Below, one piece after another: positions 1 through 5,996 of a DNA stretch of 14,256 nucleotides; the stretch's first letter is position 1; each line of letters begins with the position of its first letter. The translations under genes were made by a program, and so were the position numbers. The stretch is taken from contig CANQCJ010000037.1 of the NCBI GenBank assembly GCA_947589205.1, positions 1-14,256 on the forward strand, in the 5' to 3' direction. The notes below the pieces were generated by a model. That model had not been told where the DNA came from and did no database searches. It was given only the letters and a program-made list of their open reading frames with translations. Source of the stretch: an uncultured Ruminococcus sp. (GTDB lineage: Bacteria; Bacillota; Clostridia; Oscillospirales; Ruminococcaceae).

Positions 1-231
1 GGGCTTACCCTTGATAAGCTCGGTCGCCATTGAGGAGGTCGCGACAGCCGCGCCGCAGCCGAAGGTCTTGAATTTGCAGTCGGTAATGATACCGTTGTCG
101 ATCTTCAGGTACATTTTCATTATATCGCCGCATTTAGCGTTACCTACCTCGCCAACGCCGTCCGCGTTCTCGATCTCTCCCACGTTTCTGGGATTTGCAA
201 AATGATCCATTACTTTTTCACTGTAAATCAT
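1..231 (-). CDS. nifU: NifU/IscU-type iron-sulfur cluster scaffold protein (N-terminal part, runs off the left edge)
   Basis: The frame encodes 77 residues beginning MIYSEKVMDHFANPRNVGEI and is still open at base 1. This opening, with NAKCGD (Cys34) and FGCGAA (Cys59), is the signature of the IscU/NifU N-terminal scaffold domain, on which Fe-S clusters are built from sulfur supplied by a cysteine desulfurase. The two cysteines are the first two of the three cluster ligands of the family; the third lies outside the window. The ATG at 231 follows AAGGAG with a good spacing. The gene lies downstream of a nifS gene on the same strand, the usual order, but 497 bp away and with no clear promoter of its own in the AT-rich leader. 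The partner enzyme gene appears frameshifted. Family assignment is firm; only the completeness is unknown. Confidence 0.93.
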   Translation of the reverse strand, partial: MIYSEKVMDHFANPRNVGEIENADGVGEVGNAKCGDIMKMYLKIDNGIITDCKFKTFGCGAAVATSSMATELIKGKP

Positions 232-321
232 TCTTCTTACTCCTTTTGTATGATTTTATATACTTATAATTTTTTATTTTAGTCGCTTGTGGAGGGGGTT
301 CTTGCGCAAAAATCGCTCACG

Positions 322-423
322 CTCGAATCGCTGTCGATTTTTACTGCCGCATTAGTGGGTTGTGCTCGAATCGCTGTCGATTTTTACTGCCGCATTAGTG
401 GGTTGTACTCGAATCGCTGTCGC
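322..423. repeat. 43-bp tandem direct repeat in the nifS-nifU spacer
   Basis: A 43-bp unit starting CTCGAATCGCTGTCG occurs at 322-364 and 365-407, and the first 15 or so bases of a third copy start at 408. The two full copies are identical except for the last base. The repeat lies between nifS and nifU on DNA with no convincing gene; the short plus-strand frame through it is a product of the repeat. Confidence 0.9.
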
Positions 424-435
424 TCTCTCGCACAA

Positions 436-529
436 TTTAAATCGGCTTTGATTTTGGGTTCACTGGCTGTTTGTTTGATTTTTTTGATTTTCTCTTAAAA
501 CCACGTTGTTTTTGGAAAGCCGATTTAAA
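436..529. repeat. Inverted repeat, 14-bp perfect arms, 66-bp spacer
   Basis: TTTAAATCGGCTTT at 436-449 is the exact reverse complement of AAAGCCGATTTAAA at 516-529. The arms bracket an AT-rich stretch with no gene. This looks like the end structure of a small dispersed intergenic repeat rather than a terminator, because the loop is long and no T tract is placed properly. I recall similar sequence between genes in Ruminococcus-type genomes, but that is memory, not a search. Confidence 0.75.
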
Positions 530-585
530 AACTACATTTTTATTCTTCTATTACGTTTTCTTGTTGGCAGGTCTGTACTCCGAAA

Positions 586-640
586 TTGGGGCGCTGCCCC
601 AAGCCCCGCAAAAGAAACCTCTTTTAGAGAAGAGGTTTCT
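586..640. repeat. Two adjacent hairpins in the nifS-nifU spacer
   Basis: The first hairpin has 7-bp arms TTGGGGC (586-592) and GCCCCAA (596-602) around a 3-base loop. The second has 11-bp perfect arms AGAAACCTCTT (613-623) and AAGAGGTTTCT (630-640) around six bases. They sit 90-140 bp downstream of the nifS stop and would be transcribed if nifS and nifU share a message. Neither has a good T tract on the minus strand, so simple termination is not supported; RNA processing, attenuation or a dispersed palindromic repeat are alternatives. Confidence 0.7.
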
Positions 641-728
641 CTTGACTCTTCCAGAAACCTTTTAGTTCGCCCTACGTTATCGGTTAGGAAACACTGTACC
701 GAAACTGCTATGTGCGCAGCACGAGCAG

Positions 729-1903
729 CTACTGTATACCCTCTTCCTTGCAAATGCGTTCCCATAACGGCGACATCGCCCTTAGCCTCTCAACGACCTT
801 CGGCACGGTCGCAATGATGTAGTCGGCGTCCTCGTCGGTGAGATCCTCCTCAAAGGATAAACGCAGACTTCCGTGTGCGACCTCATGCGGCAGACCTATC
901 GCGAGCAGAACGTGCGACGGATCGAGCGAACCGGACGTGCAGGCTGAACCGGACGAAGCGGCAATGCCGTTCATATCGAGCATGAGCAGGAGACTTTCGC
1001 CCTCTACGCCGCGAATGGAGATGTTGATGTTTCCGGCGAGACGCTCGGTCGGGTGACCGTTAAGGCGGGTCTCGGGGATTTTCAGCAGCTCTTGAATGAT
1101 CCTGTCGCGCTTTTGAGCGGTGATCCTGTTCTTGCCCTCAATGCTCGCGCAGGCGTCTCTCATTGCCTGAGCAAGACCGACGATACCGGGAACGTTTTCC
1201 GTACCCGCGCGCCGACCGCGTTCCTGTGCGCCGCCCGCGATAAGGTTCGGCAGAACGATACCCGTCCTGATGTACAGCGCGCCGATACCCTTGGGCGCGT
1301 GCAGCTTGTGACCCGACAGCGAGAGCATATCAATGTTCATAGCCTTAACGTCGATATCCACATGACCTACCGCCTGAACGGCGTCGGTGTGAAAGGGTAT
1401 TTTTTTCTCCTTGCAAATTTTGCCGATCTCTGCGATGGGCATGATAGTGCCGATCTCGTTGTTGGCGAACATAACGGTAACGAGGCAGGTGTCCTCGCGT
1501 ATGGCGTTTTCCACCTGCTGTGCGGAAACTCGTCCGAACTCGTCCACCGGGAGGTAGGTGACCTCAAAGCCGTGTTTTTCGAGATATTCGCAGGTATGCA
1601 GAACGGCGTGATGCTCTACGGCGGTGGTTATGATGTGTTTTTTGCCCTTTTTCGCGCCAAGCTCCGCCGCGCCCTTTATCGCCCAGTTGTCCGACTCGCT
1701 TCCGCCGGCGGTAAAATATATCTCGTTGACCTTAGCCCCGAGTGCGTTCGCGACTGCCTCGCGCGAAGCGAGAACTGTCTTAGCCGCGTCCATGCCGAGC
1801 TTGTAGATACTCGAAGCGTTGCCATAGCGTCGAGAACGCTCTGCGACACACGGGTAGTCGCGGCGTTGTCGGCGTAAATAAACCTTTTTTCCATTTTTTT
1901 CAT
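729..1903 (-). pseudogene. nifS: NifS/IscS-type cysteine desulfurase, frameshifted near the N-terminus
   Basis: The gene encodes a PLP enzyme that takes sulfur from cysteine for Fe-S assembly. It starts at the ATG at 1903 (AAAGGA just upstream), giving MKKMEKRFIYADNAATTRVSQ...LDAM. The frame then breaks at about 1823-1824, and the rest (GNASSIYKLG onwards) continues in another frame to the stop at 729. The part after the break is intact: TAVEHHAV, HTDAVQAVGH, the PLP lysine in SLSGHKLHAPKG and the sulfur-carrying cysteine in SSGSACTSG. Family members have about eight residues between LDAM and GN, and these are missing, so the break fits a deletion of about 25 nt, not a single-base slip. A shortened protein could only start at the internal ATG at 1793, which has no visible ribosome site and would lack the cofactor-adjacent N-terminus. 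A real lesion and an assembly error are both possible. Confidence 0.88.
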
Positions 1904-1936
1904 AGATCCTTTCGATAAAAATTGCTTGATAAGTAT

Positions 1937-1965
1937 ATTATATACCTTATGAGTAGGAATTTCAA
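1937..1965 (-). promoter_or_regulatory. nifS promoter with overlapping inverted repeat
   Basis: On the minus strand TTGAAA (1965-1960) is followed after 17 bp by TATAAT (1942-1937), about 34 bp before the nifS ATG. An imperfect inverted repeat, ATAAG(G)TATAT against its reverse complement with one bulged base, spans 1929-1950 and covers the -10 box. That is the kind of position an Rrf2-family (IscR/CymR-like) repressor would use in a sulfur or Fe-S gene. The promoter is seen directly; the regulator is inference, and no such gene is in the window. Confidence 0.7.
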
Positions 1966-2028
1966 TAGCTGACATTGATTATTAAGAATTATTTAATATT
2001 GGCGTAAAATTACGGCTGCTGTATCACA

Positions 2029-2592
2029 TTAGCGGCGGGGGTACTGCCTTTTGTGTTTTTCAGCCGTTTTTCGTACTGCCTTAAAGACCGCTCCGACAGC
2101 CGTTATCGTTACCGCGCCGATAAAGCAGCCGAGCGAGTTTAAAATAAGGTCGTCCGTCTGAAATTCCCCAAGGTGAGTTTTGAGCTGAGTTATCTCGATA
2201 AAAAGCGTCAGTGCGATGCCGAAGAGGGTAGTTTTGAGCACGGCGTGTTTTTTTAGCAGCACCGGCATGAACCAGCCTATAGGCATAAGCAGGAAAAGAT
2301 TCAGCAGCTCGTAGTAAAACTGATATTCGTTTTCCTGCTCAAACAGGTATTTGTAAATATTTATCTCGAGCGTGCAGCGTTCATACGGCACAGGCTCGCG
2401 CATAAGCAGCGTCGTGACGAGGACGTTGTAAACGTAGGCATAGAGCAGCATAACGCCCGCAAGCTTGAATTTCCTTGCCCCGCAAAGCGCGGCGACGGCG
2501 AAAACGATCCCGAACGACAGCGCGAACCAGACCGCGATCTGCGCGTTCCAATGCGGGGAGGTATCCGAAAAGACTTGTAAAAAGCTATCCAA
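2029..2592 (-). CDS. VanZ-family integral membrane protein
   Basis: A 187-residue protein with about four hydrophobic segments (roughly 18-38, 44-63, 93-112 and 120-140), plus one near 150-168. It carries the VanZ family pattern: an acidic loop, then LLNLFLLMPIGWFMPVLL, FIEITQ, and TDDLILNSLGCFIGA. VanZ-like proteins are small membrane proteins of unclear biochemistry; VanZ itself gives low-level teicoplanin resistance, but most chromosomal relatives have no shown role in resistance. The start is a TTG at 2592 with AGGAG about 10 bases upstream, and a strong promoter lies 50 bp further up. It is transcribed alone, with its own promoter, between the replisome-organizer gene and nifS. The family is sure; the function is not. 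Confidence 0.9.
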   Translation of the reverse strand: MDSFLQVFSDTSPHWNAQIAVWFALSFGIVFAVAALCGARKFKLAGVMLLYAYVYNVLVTTLLMREPVPYERCTLEINIYKYLFEQENEYQFYYELLNLFLLMPIGWFMPVLLKKHAVLKTTLFGIALTLFIEITQLKTHLGEFQTDDLILNSLGCFIGAVTITAVGAVFKAVRKTAEKHKRQYPRR

Positions 2593-2640
2593 TTGTTATT
2601 ATCTCCTGTTTTTCCGATTTCTAAGATCTAACACTTAATC

Positions 2641-2669
2641 ATTATAGCACATCGAAAGCGAAAAGTCAA
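2641..2669 (-). promoter_or_regulatory. Promoter of the VanZ-family gene
   Basis: On the minus strand TTGACT (2669-2664), a 17-bp spacer ending TGC, and TATAAT (2646-2641). The extended -10 block TGCTATAAT is identical to those at 3893-3901 and 7552-7560 on the other strand. It would start a leader of about 45 nt before the TTG start codon. Confidence 0.85.
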
Positions 2670-2700
2670 GGAAAATTAAGGATTTTCACCAATTCTGCAC

Positions 2701-3594
2701 TTACCCGTCAAGAAACGGTATTTCGTTCGGGTCAAGCTCCGCCGCCATTTTCGCCCAATCCGACAGGTCATAGGACGGCTCTGCTTTGCTGAGATCCTTT
2801 TCTATCCATGACTTTATCGGCTCAAATCCGTTTGAAGGCTGCTTTTTCTTGGAAAAAAGCCACTTATCATACTTAGAGATATATTTTTCGACGACAGACG
2901 ACGACGACATTGAAACAAGCGTTCGATATTCCTCGCTGCTAAGAAGCGCAAGATGATGCTTCCCGAACGCGCGTTCTTCTTCTTCATCTAACTCTAACTC
3001 TTTCTCTATATCTATATCTTCTTCTTTCTCTTTCTCTTTCTCTGTGTAACAATGTTCGTCCGCTTGTGAACAATGTTTGTCCGAATGCGAAGAATTTTTA
3101 CGAGCTTCAGCCTTTTCGACAGCTTTCCCCCTATTATCAGCCTGCGGGCATTGCTCTTTTGCCTGTGAACTTTTTTTGTCCAAACGCGAAGAATTTTTAC
3201 GCGTTTCAGCCTTTTCGACAGTACCTGACGATTTTCCCTTTCGCTTATTGCGCATACGCTGAGCGGCGGCGGTCTCGCTTCCGGTCATTTCCGAAAGATC
3301 CGTCATGACCACTCCGTCCTCAAACACCTCGACCTGTCCGAAGCGTTCAAGAAAATCCAATGCGGACTGCACGAGCTGCGCGTCCTCGTTTATCGTCATG
3401 GCGATCTCCTCTGCCGCTGTCGGCAGCATTCCGATAAAGGGAAGCTTACCGCCGCTTTTCAGCGACCGCAGCAGCATTTTCTGATAGATAAGCACCAGAT
3501 CGCTCCCGTGCTCCTGCCGCCGCAGTCCGAGCATGATATTTTCATCGAAAAAATCCTCGTTGAGCTTTAACCAATAAAATCTTTTGTCTGCCAT
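2701..3594 (-). CDS. Phage-type replisome organizer / replication initiator-like protein (orphan)
   Basis: A 297-residue protein. Residues 1-120 (MADKRFYWLKLNEDFFDENI ... MRNKRKGK) match the phage replisome organizer N-terminal domain, a winged-helix replication-initiation module of Gram-positive phages and integrative elements. Residues 125-210 are a charged linker with a 33-residue duplication and a run rich in E, K and D. Residues 216-268 (SSEEYRTLV ... KYISKYDKWL ... IKSWIEKD) resemble the C-terminal segment of the same replication proteins. The ATG at 3594 is chosen over the in-frame ATG at 3630 because AAAGGGG lies just upstream of it, and because a perfect palindrome overlaps the 3630 site. 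No helicase loader, integrase or other phage gene is next to it, so it looks like a domesticated or remnant mobile-element gene. No clear promoter was found. Confidence 0.85.
   Translation of the reverse strand: MADKRFYWLKLNEDFFDENIMLGLRRQEHGSDLVLIYQKMLLRSLKSGGKLPFIGMLPTAAEEIAMTINEDAQLVQSALDFLERFGQVEVFEDGVVMTDLSEMTGSETAAAQRMRNKRKGKSSGTVEKAETRKNSSRLDKKSSQAKEQCPQADNRGKAVEKAEARKNSSHSDKHCSQADEHCYTEKEKEKEEDIDIEKELELDEEEERAFGKHHLALLSSEEYRTLVSMSSSSVVEKYISKYDKWLFSKKKQPSNGFEPIKSWIEKDLSKAEPSYDLSDWAKMAAELDPNEIPFLDG
3065..3221 (-). repeat. Degenerate 99-bp-offset internal duplication in the replisome-organizer gene
   Basis: Two copies of about 57 bp (3065-3121 and 3164-3220, offset 99 bp or 33 codons) encode VEKAETRKNSS and VEKAEARKNSS with matching flanks containing SQAKEQC and SQADEHC. 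The offset keeps the reading frame. Next to it, at about 3018-3045, a TTTCTC-rich microsatellite encodes alternating E and K residues. This is a fast-changing linker rather than a folded domain. Confidence 0.8.
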
Positions 3595-3617
3595 GTTCGA
3601 GCCCCTTTCAAATTTTC

Positions 3618-3637
3618 GGGTCTTTTGCAAAAGACCC
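3618..3637. promoter_or_regulatory. 20-bp perfect palindrome in the leader of the replisome-organizer gene
   Basis: GGGTCTTTTG followed directly by CAAAAGACCC is a perfect 20-bp palindrome ending 24 bases before the ATG at 3594, just upstream of the Shine-Dalgarno site. It could be an operator for a dimeric regulator, or a hairpin in the leader RNA limiting translation. It is not a terminator, since no T tract follows on the minus strand. Confidence 0.7.
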
Positions 3638-3787
3638 CCTCTATAAATAGCGTTATTGCGGGGTTTTTTTGCATTTGTCCGTGCAACCTTGAACGAAATT
3701 TGTTTTGATTAAATTATTTTTTGTAGGGGTGAACAAATCGGGCGGGAGGAATTGGTCAATTTTATATAAGGTCTTTAAGCTAAAGTG

Positions 3788-3851
3788 CCGCAGCCGTCTG
3801 AACAAAATTCAGACCTGCGCCTCCTGCGGACCGCCCGAACTTCGTTCGGGC
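3788..3851 (+). other. Structured intergenic element (nested stem plus hairpin)
   Basis: CCGCAG (3788-3793) pairs with CTGCGG (3824-3829) and encloses a hairpin GTCTGAA (3796-3802) / TTCAGAC (3808-3814). A second hairpin, GCCCGAAC (3833-3840) / GTTCGGGC (3844-3851), follows immediately. All arms are perfect complements. The element ends 21 bp before the -35 box of the next gene. No T tract follows on either strand, so it is not a standard terminator. Candidates are a small RNA, a dispersed palindromic repeat or a protein-binding site. The rest of the 3595-3950 spacer shows only AT-rich DNA. Confidence 0.55.
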
Positions 3852-3872
3852 TAAAAAAATTTGTTTTCCCTC

Positions 3873-3901
3873 TTGACAAATCATTTCCACTATGCTATAA
3901 T
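3873..3901 (+). promoter_or_regulatory. Consensus promoter of the 3951 membrane protein gene
   Basis: TTGACA (3873-3878), 17-bp spacer ending TGC, TATAAT (3896-3901): both hexamers are perfect and the -10 is extended. Expression is expected to be strong and constitutive, with a leader of about 40 nt. Confidence 0.9.
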
Positions 3902-3950
3902 ATTTGTATATTTCCGCGTTAGTAATTTTTTATGAGGGAAGGAAAGAATT

Positions 3951-4664
3951 ATGACCGAGCTTGAAAGGATCGAACAGGCGGAGGAATATTTTAACCGCTA
4001 TTATCAAATGGAAAACGCGATAACTCAAAATAGGGAAAACGAGGAATATCTCAGAACATATATTCACGACGAGGAATACGTTATCAAAAACTTCGACCTC
4101 GCCAAAAAGCGCGCTACCGGCGTCGGCATAGCGGCGGGTATCGGATTGGTGTTGTTTTTGCTGCTCTGGCTGATAACCGGTTCGCTGATAGTGGGTATCG
4201 TGCTCGGAGCTTTCGGCTTGCTCGGTTTTTCCGTGTTCGCCGTCTGCTTGCAGCATTACCGCCTTGACGAAGCTAAAAAGCAGCAGGTCGAGGTCAATCA
4301 GGGCATCAATGAGCAGATAGAGATACTGAAAGCCCGCGAGCCGCAGCTTATCCGCACCAAGGACGACTATTACAAGGGTCTCGAAAAGCGTATAGATTTC
4401 ATGTCGCTCAACGATATGAAGTATATCGGCGAGATGAAAAAGTGGGTGCAGAGCGGCGAAGCGCAGACGGCTGAGGACGCGGCGGCTATGCTCGAACAGA
4501 AAATGCTTATGGAGCAGTTCAACTCTATCATGAAAAGCAGCGAAATGCCCGTCAAGACCTACACCGACGAGGAAAACAAGGAACGCTTCGGCGACCCGCT
4601 GGAATTTCTCAAAAAGAAGAAAAAATTCCCGTTCGGGTTCGGAAAGAAGAAAAAAGAAAAATAA
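3951..4664 (+). CDS. Unrecognised two-helix membrane protein with coiled-coil flanks
   Basis: I do not recognise the family. The 237-residue product has an acidic, probably helical N-terminal part (1-50), two adjacent membrane segments (about 56-76 and 78-101), a helical charged stretch (105-150) likely to form a coiled coil, and a second helical part (165-195). The C-terminus is strongly basic (KKKKKFPFGFGKKKKEK). Basic residues next to the first helix and the basic tail suggest both ends face the cytoplasm with a short outside turn; this is inference. The ATG has GGAAGGAAAG just upstream. A perfect consensus promoter and a strong terminator make it a single-gene unit, so it is probably expressed at a high level. 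It could be a structural or membrane-organising protein; nothing catalytic is visible. Confidence 0.85.
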   Translation: MTELERIEQAEEYFNRYYQMENAITQNRENEEYLRTYIHDEEYVIKNFDLAKKRATGVGIAAGIGLVLFLLLWLITGSLIVGIVLGAFGLLGFSVFAVCLQHYRLDEAKKQQVEVNQGINEQIEILKAREPQLIRTKDDYYKGLEKRIDFMSLNDMKYIGEMKKWVQSGEAQTAEDAAAMLEQKMLMEQFNSIMKSSEMPVKTYTDEENKERFGDPLEFLKKKKKFPFGFGKKKKEK

Positions 4665-4677
4665 TTTTTTTTTAGTT

Positions 4678-4742
4678 CGCGACCACGCTCCGTACCGTCG
4701 CTCCGTTGACAAAGGTACAGCTGCTGTGGTCGCGGTTTTTTT
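4678..4742 (+). terminator. Intrinsic terminator after the membrane protein gene
   Basis: CGCGACCAC (4678-4686) pairs with GTGGTCGCG (4726-4734), and seven T follow after one G (4736-4742). The long loop contains a second stem, GTACC (4692-4696) / GGTAC (4714-4718), so the structure is branched. It starts 14 bases after the stop codon. Confidence 0.85.
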
Positions 4743-4766
4743 AGCCCGCGGAGGCGCTCCGTGCCG

Positions 4767-4988
4767 TCGCTCGGATTGTCGGGCGTTCGATTTCATTGGT
4801 CGCGTCTTTTTAATATTCGGATTTATTAAGTTTTCGCTCCCTGCGTTGCGGTACTTTATGTTGTCCGGTGATGAGCGCAAGCTAAAACGGTTCTGCTCGC
4901 TCGGATTGTCGGGCGTTCGATTTCATTGGTCGCGTCTTATTAATATTCGGGTTTAGTAGGTTTTCGCTCCCTGCGCTGCGGTACTTTA
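4767..4988. repeat. 92-bp direct repeat, offset 130 bp
   Basis: Positions 4767-4858 and 4897-4988 are the same 92-bp sequence (beginning TCGCTCGGATTGTCGGGCG) with about five mismatches. The copies are separated by 38 bp of unrelated DNA. A shorter similarity, CGCTCCGT(A/G)CCGTCGCTC, also links 4686 and 4755. The 4743-5105 spacer has no convincing gene: the frame across it is created by the repeat and has no ribosome site. Confidence 0.9.
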
Positions 4989-5004
4989 ATTTCGCGAAGC
5001 TCTC

Positions 5005-5032
5005 ACCTCTTACCTCTGACCTCTAACCTCTA
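5005..5032. repeat. Heptamer tandem array (ACCTCTN)x4
   Basis: Four consecutive 7-bp units, ACCTCTT, ACCTCTG, ACCTCTA and ACCTCTA, lie just upstream of the amidase gene. The same heptamer recurs in the spacer before citrate synthase (10239-10252 and 10283-10289). Confidence 0.85.
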
Positions 5033-5049
5033 ACAGTGCCTGTCATTAT

Positions 5050-5077
5050 TTGTCCGCTCAAAACATATAAATAGAAT
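5050..5077 (+). promoter_or_regulatory. Possible weak promoter of the amidase gene
   Basis: TTGTCC (5050-5055), 16-bp spacer, TAGAAT (5072-5077), about 28 bp before the start codon. The match to consensus is only moderate. It is the best candidate in a spacer whose upstream side is closed by a terminator. Confidence 0.35.
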
Positions 5078-5105
5078 AACATTTCTAAAGAACGGAGAAG
5101 ATAAC

Positions 5106-5837
5106 ATGAGAAAATTAAAAATTCGCGCGGTGTGCGCCGCTCTCGCCGCCTGCACGCTGCTGAGCGGGTGCGCCGAAAAGGTCATGCAGACCGCGCTTAC
5201 GCTCGATAACGCGCCGTTCAAGCCGTCTGTCGTTATAGACGCAGGACACGGCGGAGCGGACGGCGGGGGAGTTTCCGTAAACGGCGTGCCGGAAAAAGGG
5301 ATAAATCTCAACATCGCGCTCACGCTGTCGGATATGCTGACGCTTTTCGGATACGACACCAGGCTGACGCGGACGGAGGATATTTCTATCCATGACGAGG
5401 GCGTAGAGGGCTTGCGGGCGCAGAAGCTGTCGGATATGGAAAACCGTCTCGCGATATTCAACACCCCCGATTCGGTCTGCGTTTCCATTCACCAGAACCG
5501 CTTTACCGATCCGCAATTCTCGGGAGCACAAATGTTCTATTATCGTGACAGCTCTGATAGCGCGCAGCTTGCCGAGAGCCTGCGGGCGAGGATATGCGGC
5601 TACTTGCAGCCGGAAAATCAGCGGGAGACCAAGCCGATGGACGATGAGCTTTATCTGCTCTGCAACTGCGAAAACCCCGCCGTCATGGCGGAATGCGGGT
5701 TTATCTCCAATCCCGAGGAAGCCGCCCTGCTCGAACAAGCTCCCTACCAACGTCAAATGGCTTTCGCGCTTATGACGGGGATAAACGATTATCATATAGA
5801 AACAGGGAGATTAGTCGAGAAAACGGAAGAAAATTAA
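5106..5837 (+). CDS. N-acetylmuramoyl-L-alanine amidase (Amidase_3, CwlD-like), predicted lipoprotein
   Basis: The enzyme cuts the amide bond between N-acetylmuramic acid and L-alanine in peptidoglycan, using zinc. The 243-residue protein begins with a lipoprotein signal ending in LLSGC (Cys22), so it should be anchored outside the membrane. Its amidase domain follows: VVIDAGHGGADGG (His48), EKGINLN (Glu63) and VSIHQN (His129), the three zinc ligands, and VMAECGFISN with the catalytic Glu196. All key residues are present. Length and layout suit the CwlD group, which modifies spore cortex in spore formers, but ordinary wall turnover is equally possible. GGAG lies about eight bases before the ATG. 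It stands alone between a repeat spacer and the promoter of the next unit, with no obvious terminator after it. Confidence 0.92.
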   Translation: MRKLKIRAVCAALAACTLLSGCAEKVMQTALTLDNAPFKPSVVIDAGHGGADGGGVSVNGVPEKGINLNIALTLSDMLTLFGYDTRLTRTEDISIHDEGVEGLRAQKLSDMENRLAIFNTPDSVCVSIHQNRFTDPQFSGAQMFYYRDSSDSAQLAESLRARICGYLQPENQRETKPMDDELYLLCNCENPAVMAECGFISNPEEAALLEQAPYQRQMAFALMTGINDYHIETGRLVEKTEEN

Positions 5838-5878
5838 AGAGAGTCGGAGATATTTTTCTTAAAGTCAACAGAACCCGC

Positions 5879-5907
5879 TTGACGTTCACTTGAACCTGTG
5901 ATATAAT
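5879..5907 (+). promoter_or_regulatory. Promoter of the DUF1836-SPFH operon
   Basis: TTGACG (5879-5884), 17-bp spacer ending TGA, TATAAT (5902-5907): near-consensus with an extended -10. It lies 41 bp after the amidase stop and gives a leader of about 80 nt. Confidence 0.85.
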
Positions 5908-5996
5908 ATTATCAGCGCGTAAAAAAGTCAGATGAACTTGACAAAGCGTCAGAAGAACGCTTGCGCGGAATGGCAAATACACAGGGGGTGACAAAA

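Noticed and set aside
322..423. Possible CRISPR array
   Set aside because: The 43-bp units are directly tandem with no unique spacers, and no cas genes are present.
1053..1877. 274-codon open frame on the plus strand opposite nifS
   Set aside because: It is antisense to clear cysteine desulfurase sequence, shows no family features and has no ribosome site.
2029..2592. Glycopeptide-resistance determinant
   Set aside because: The VanZ family match is clear, but no other van genes are present and most chromosomal VanZ-like proteins have no shown resistance role.
3833..3851. Hairpin as an intrinsic terminator
   Set aside because: An A-rich tract follows on the plus strand and GC-rich sequence on the minus strand, so neither strand has a T run after the stem.
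3930..4880. 316-codon open frame on the minus strand opposite the membrane protein gene
   Set aside because: It is the antisense shadow of the gene at 3951-4664 and runs through that gene's promoter-side leader and terminator. It has low-complexity composition and no ribosome site.
4726..4956. 76-codon plus-strand frame in the repeat spacer
   Set aside because: It starts inside a terminator stem, is made mostly of the 92-bp repeat and has no ribosome site.
4767..4988. Possible CRISPR or insertion-sequence ends
   Set aside because: Only two copies, in direct orientation, with no transposase gene and no terminal inverted repeats.
5115..5795. 226-codon open frame on the minus strand opposite the amidase
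   Set aside because: The plus strand encodes a complete amidase with all zinc ligands; the opposite frame is a shadow.
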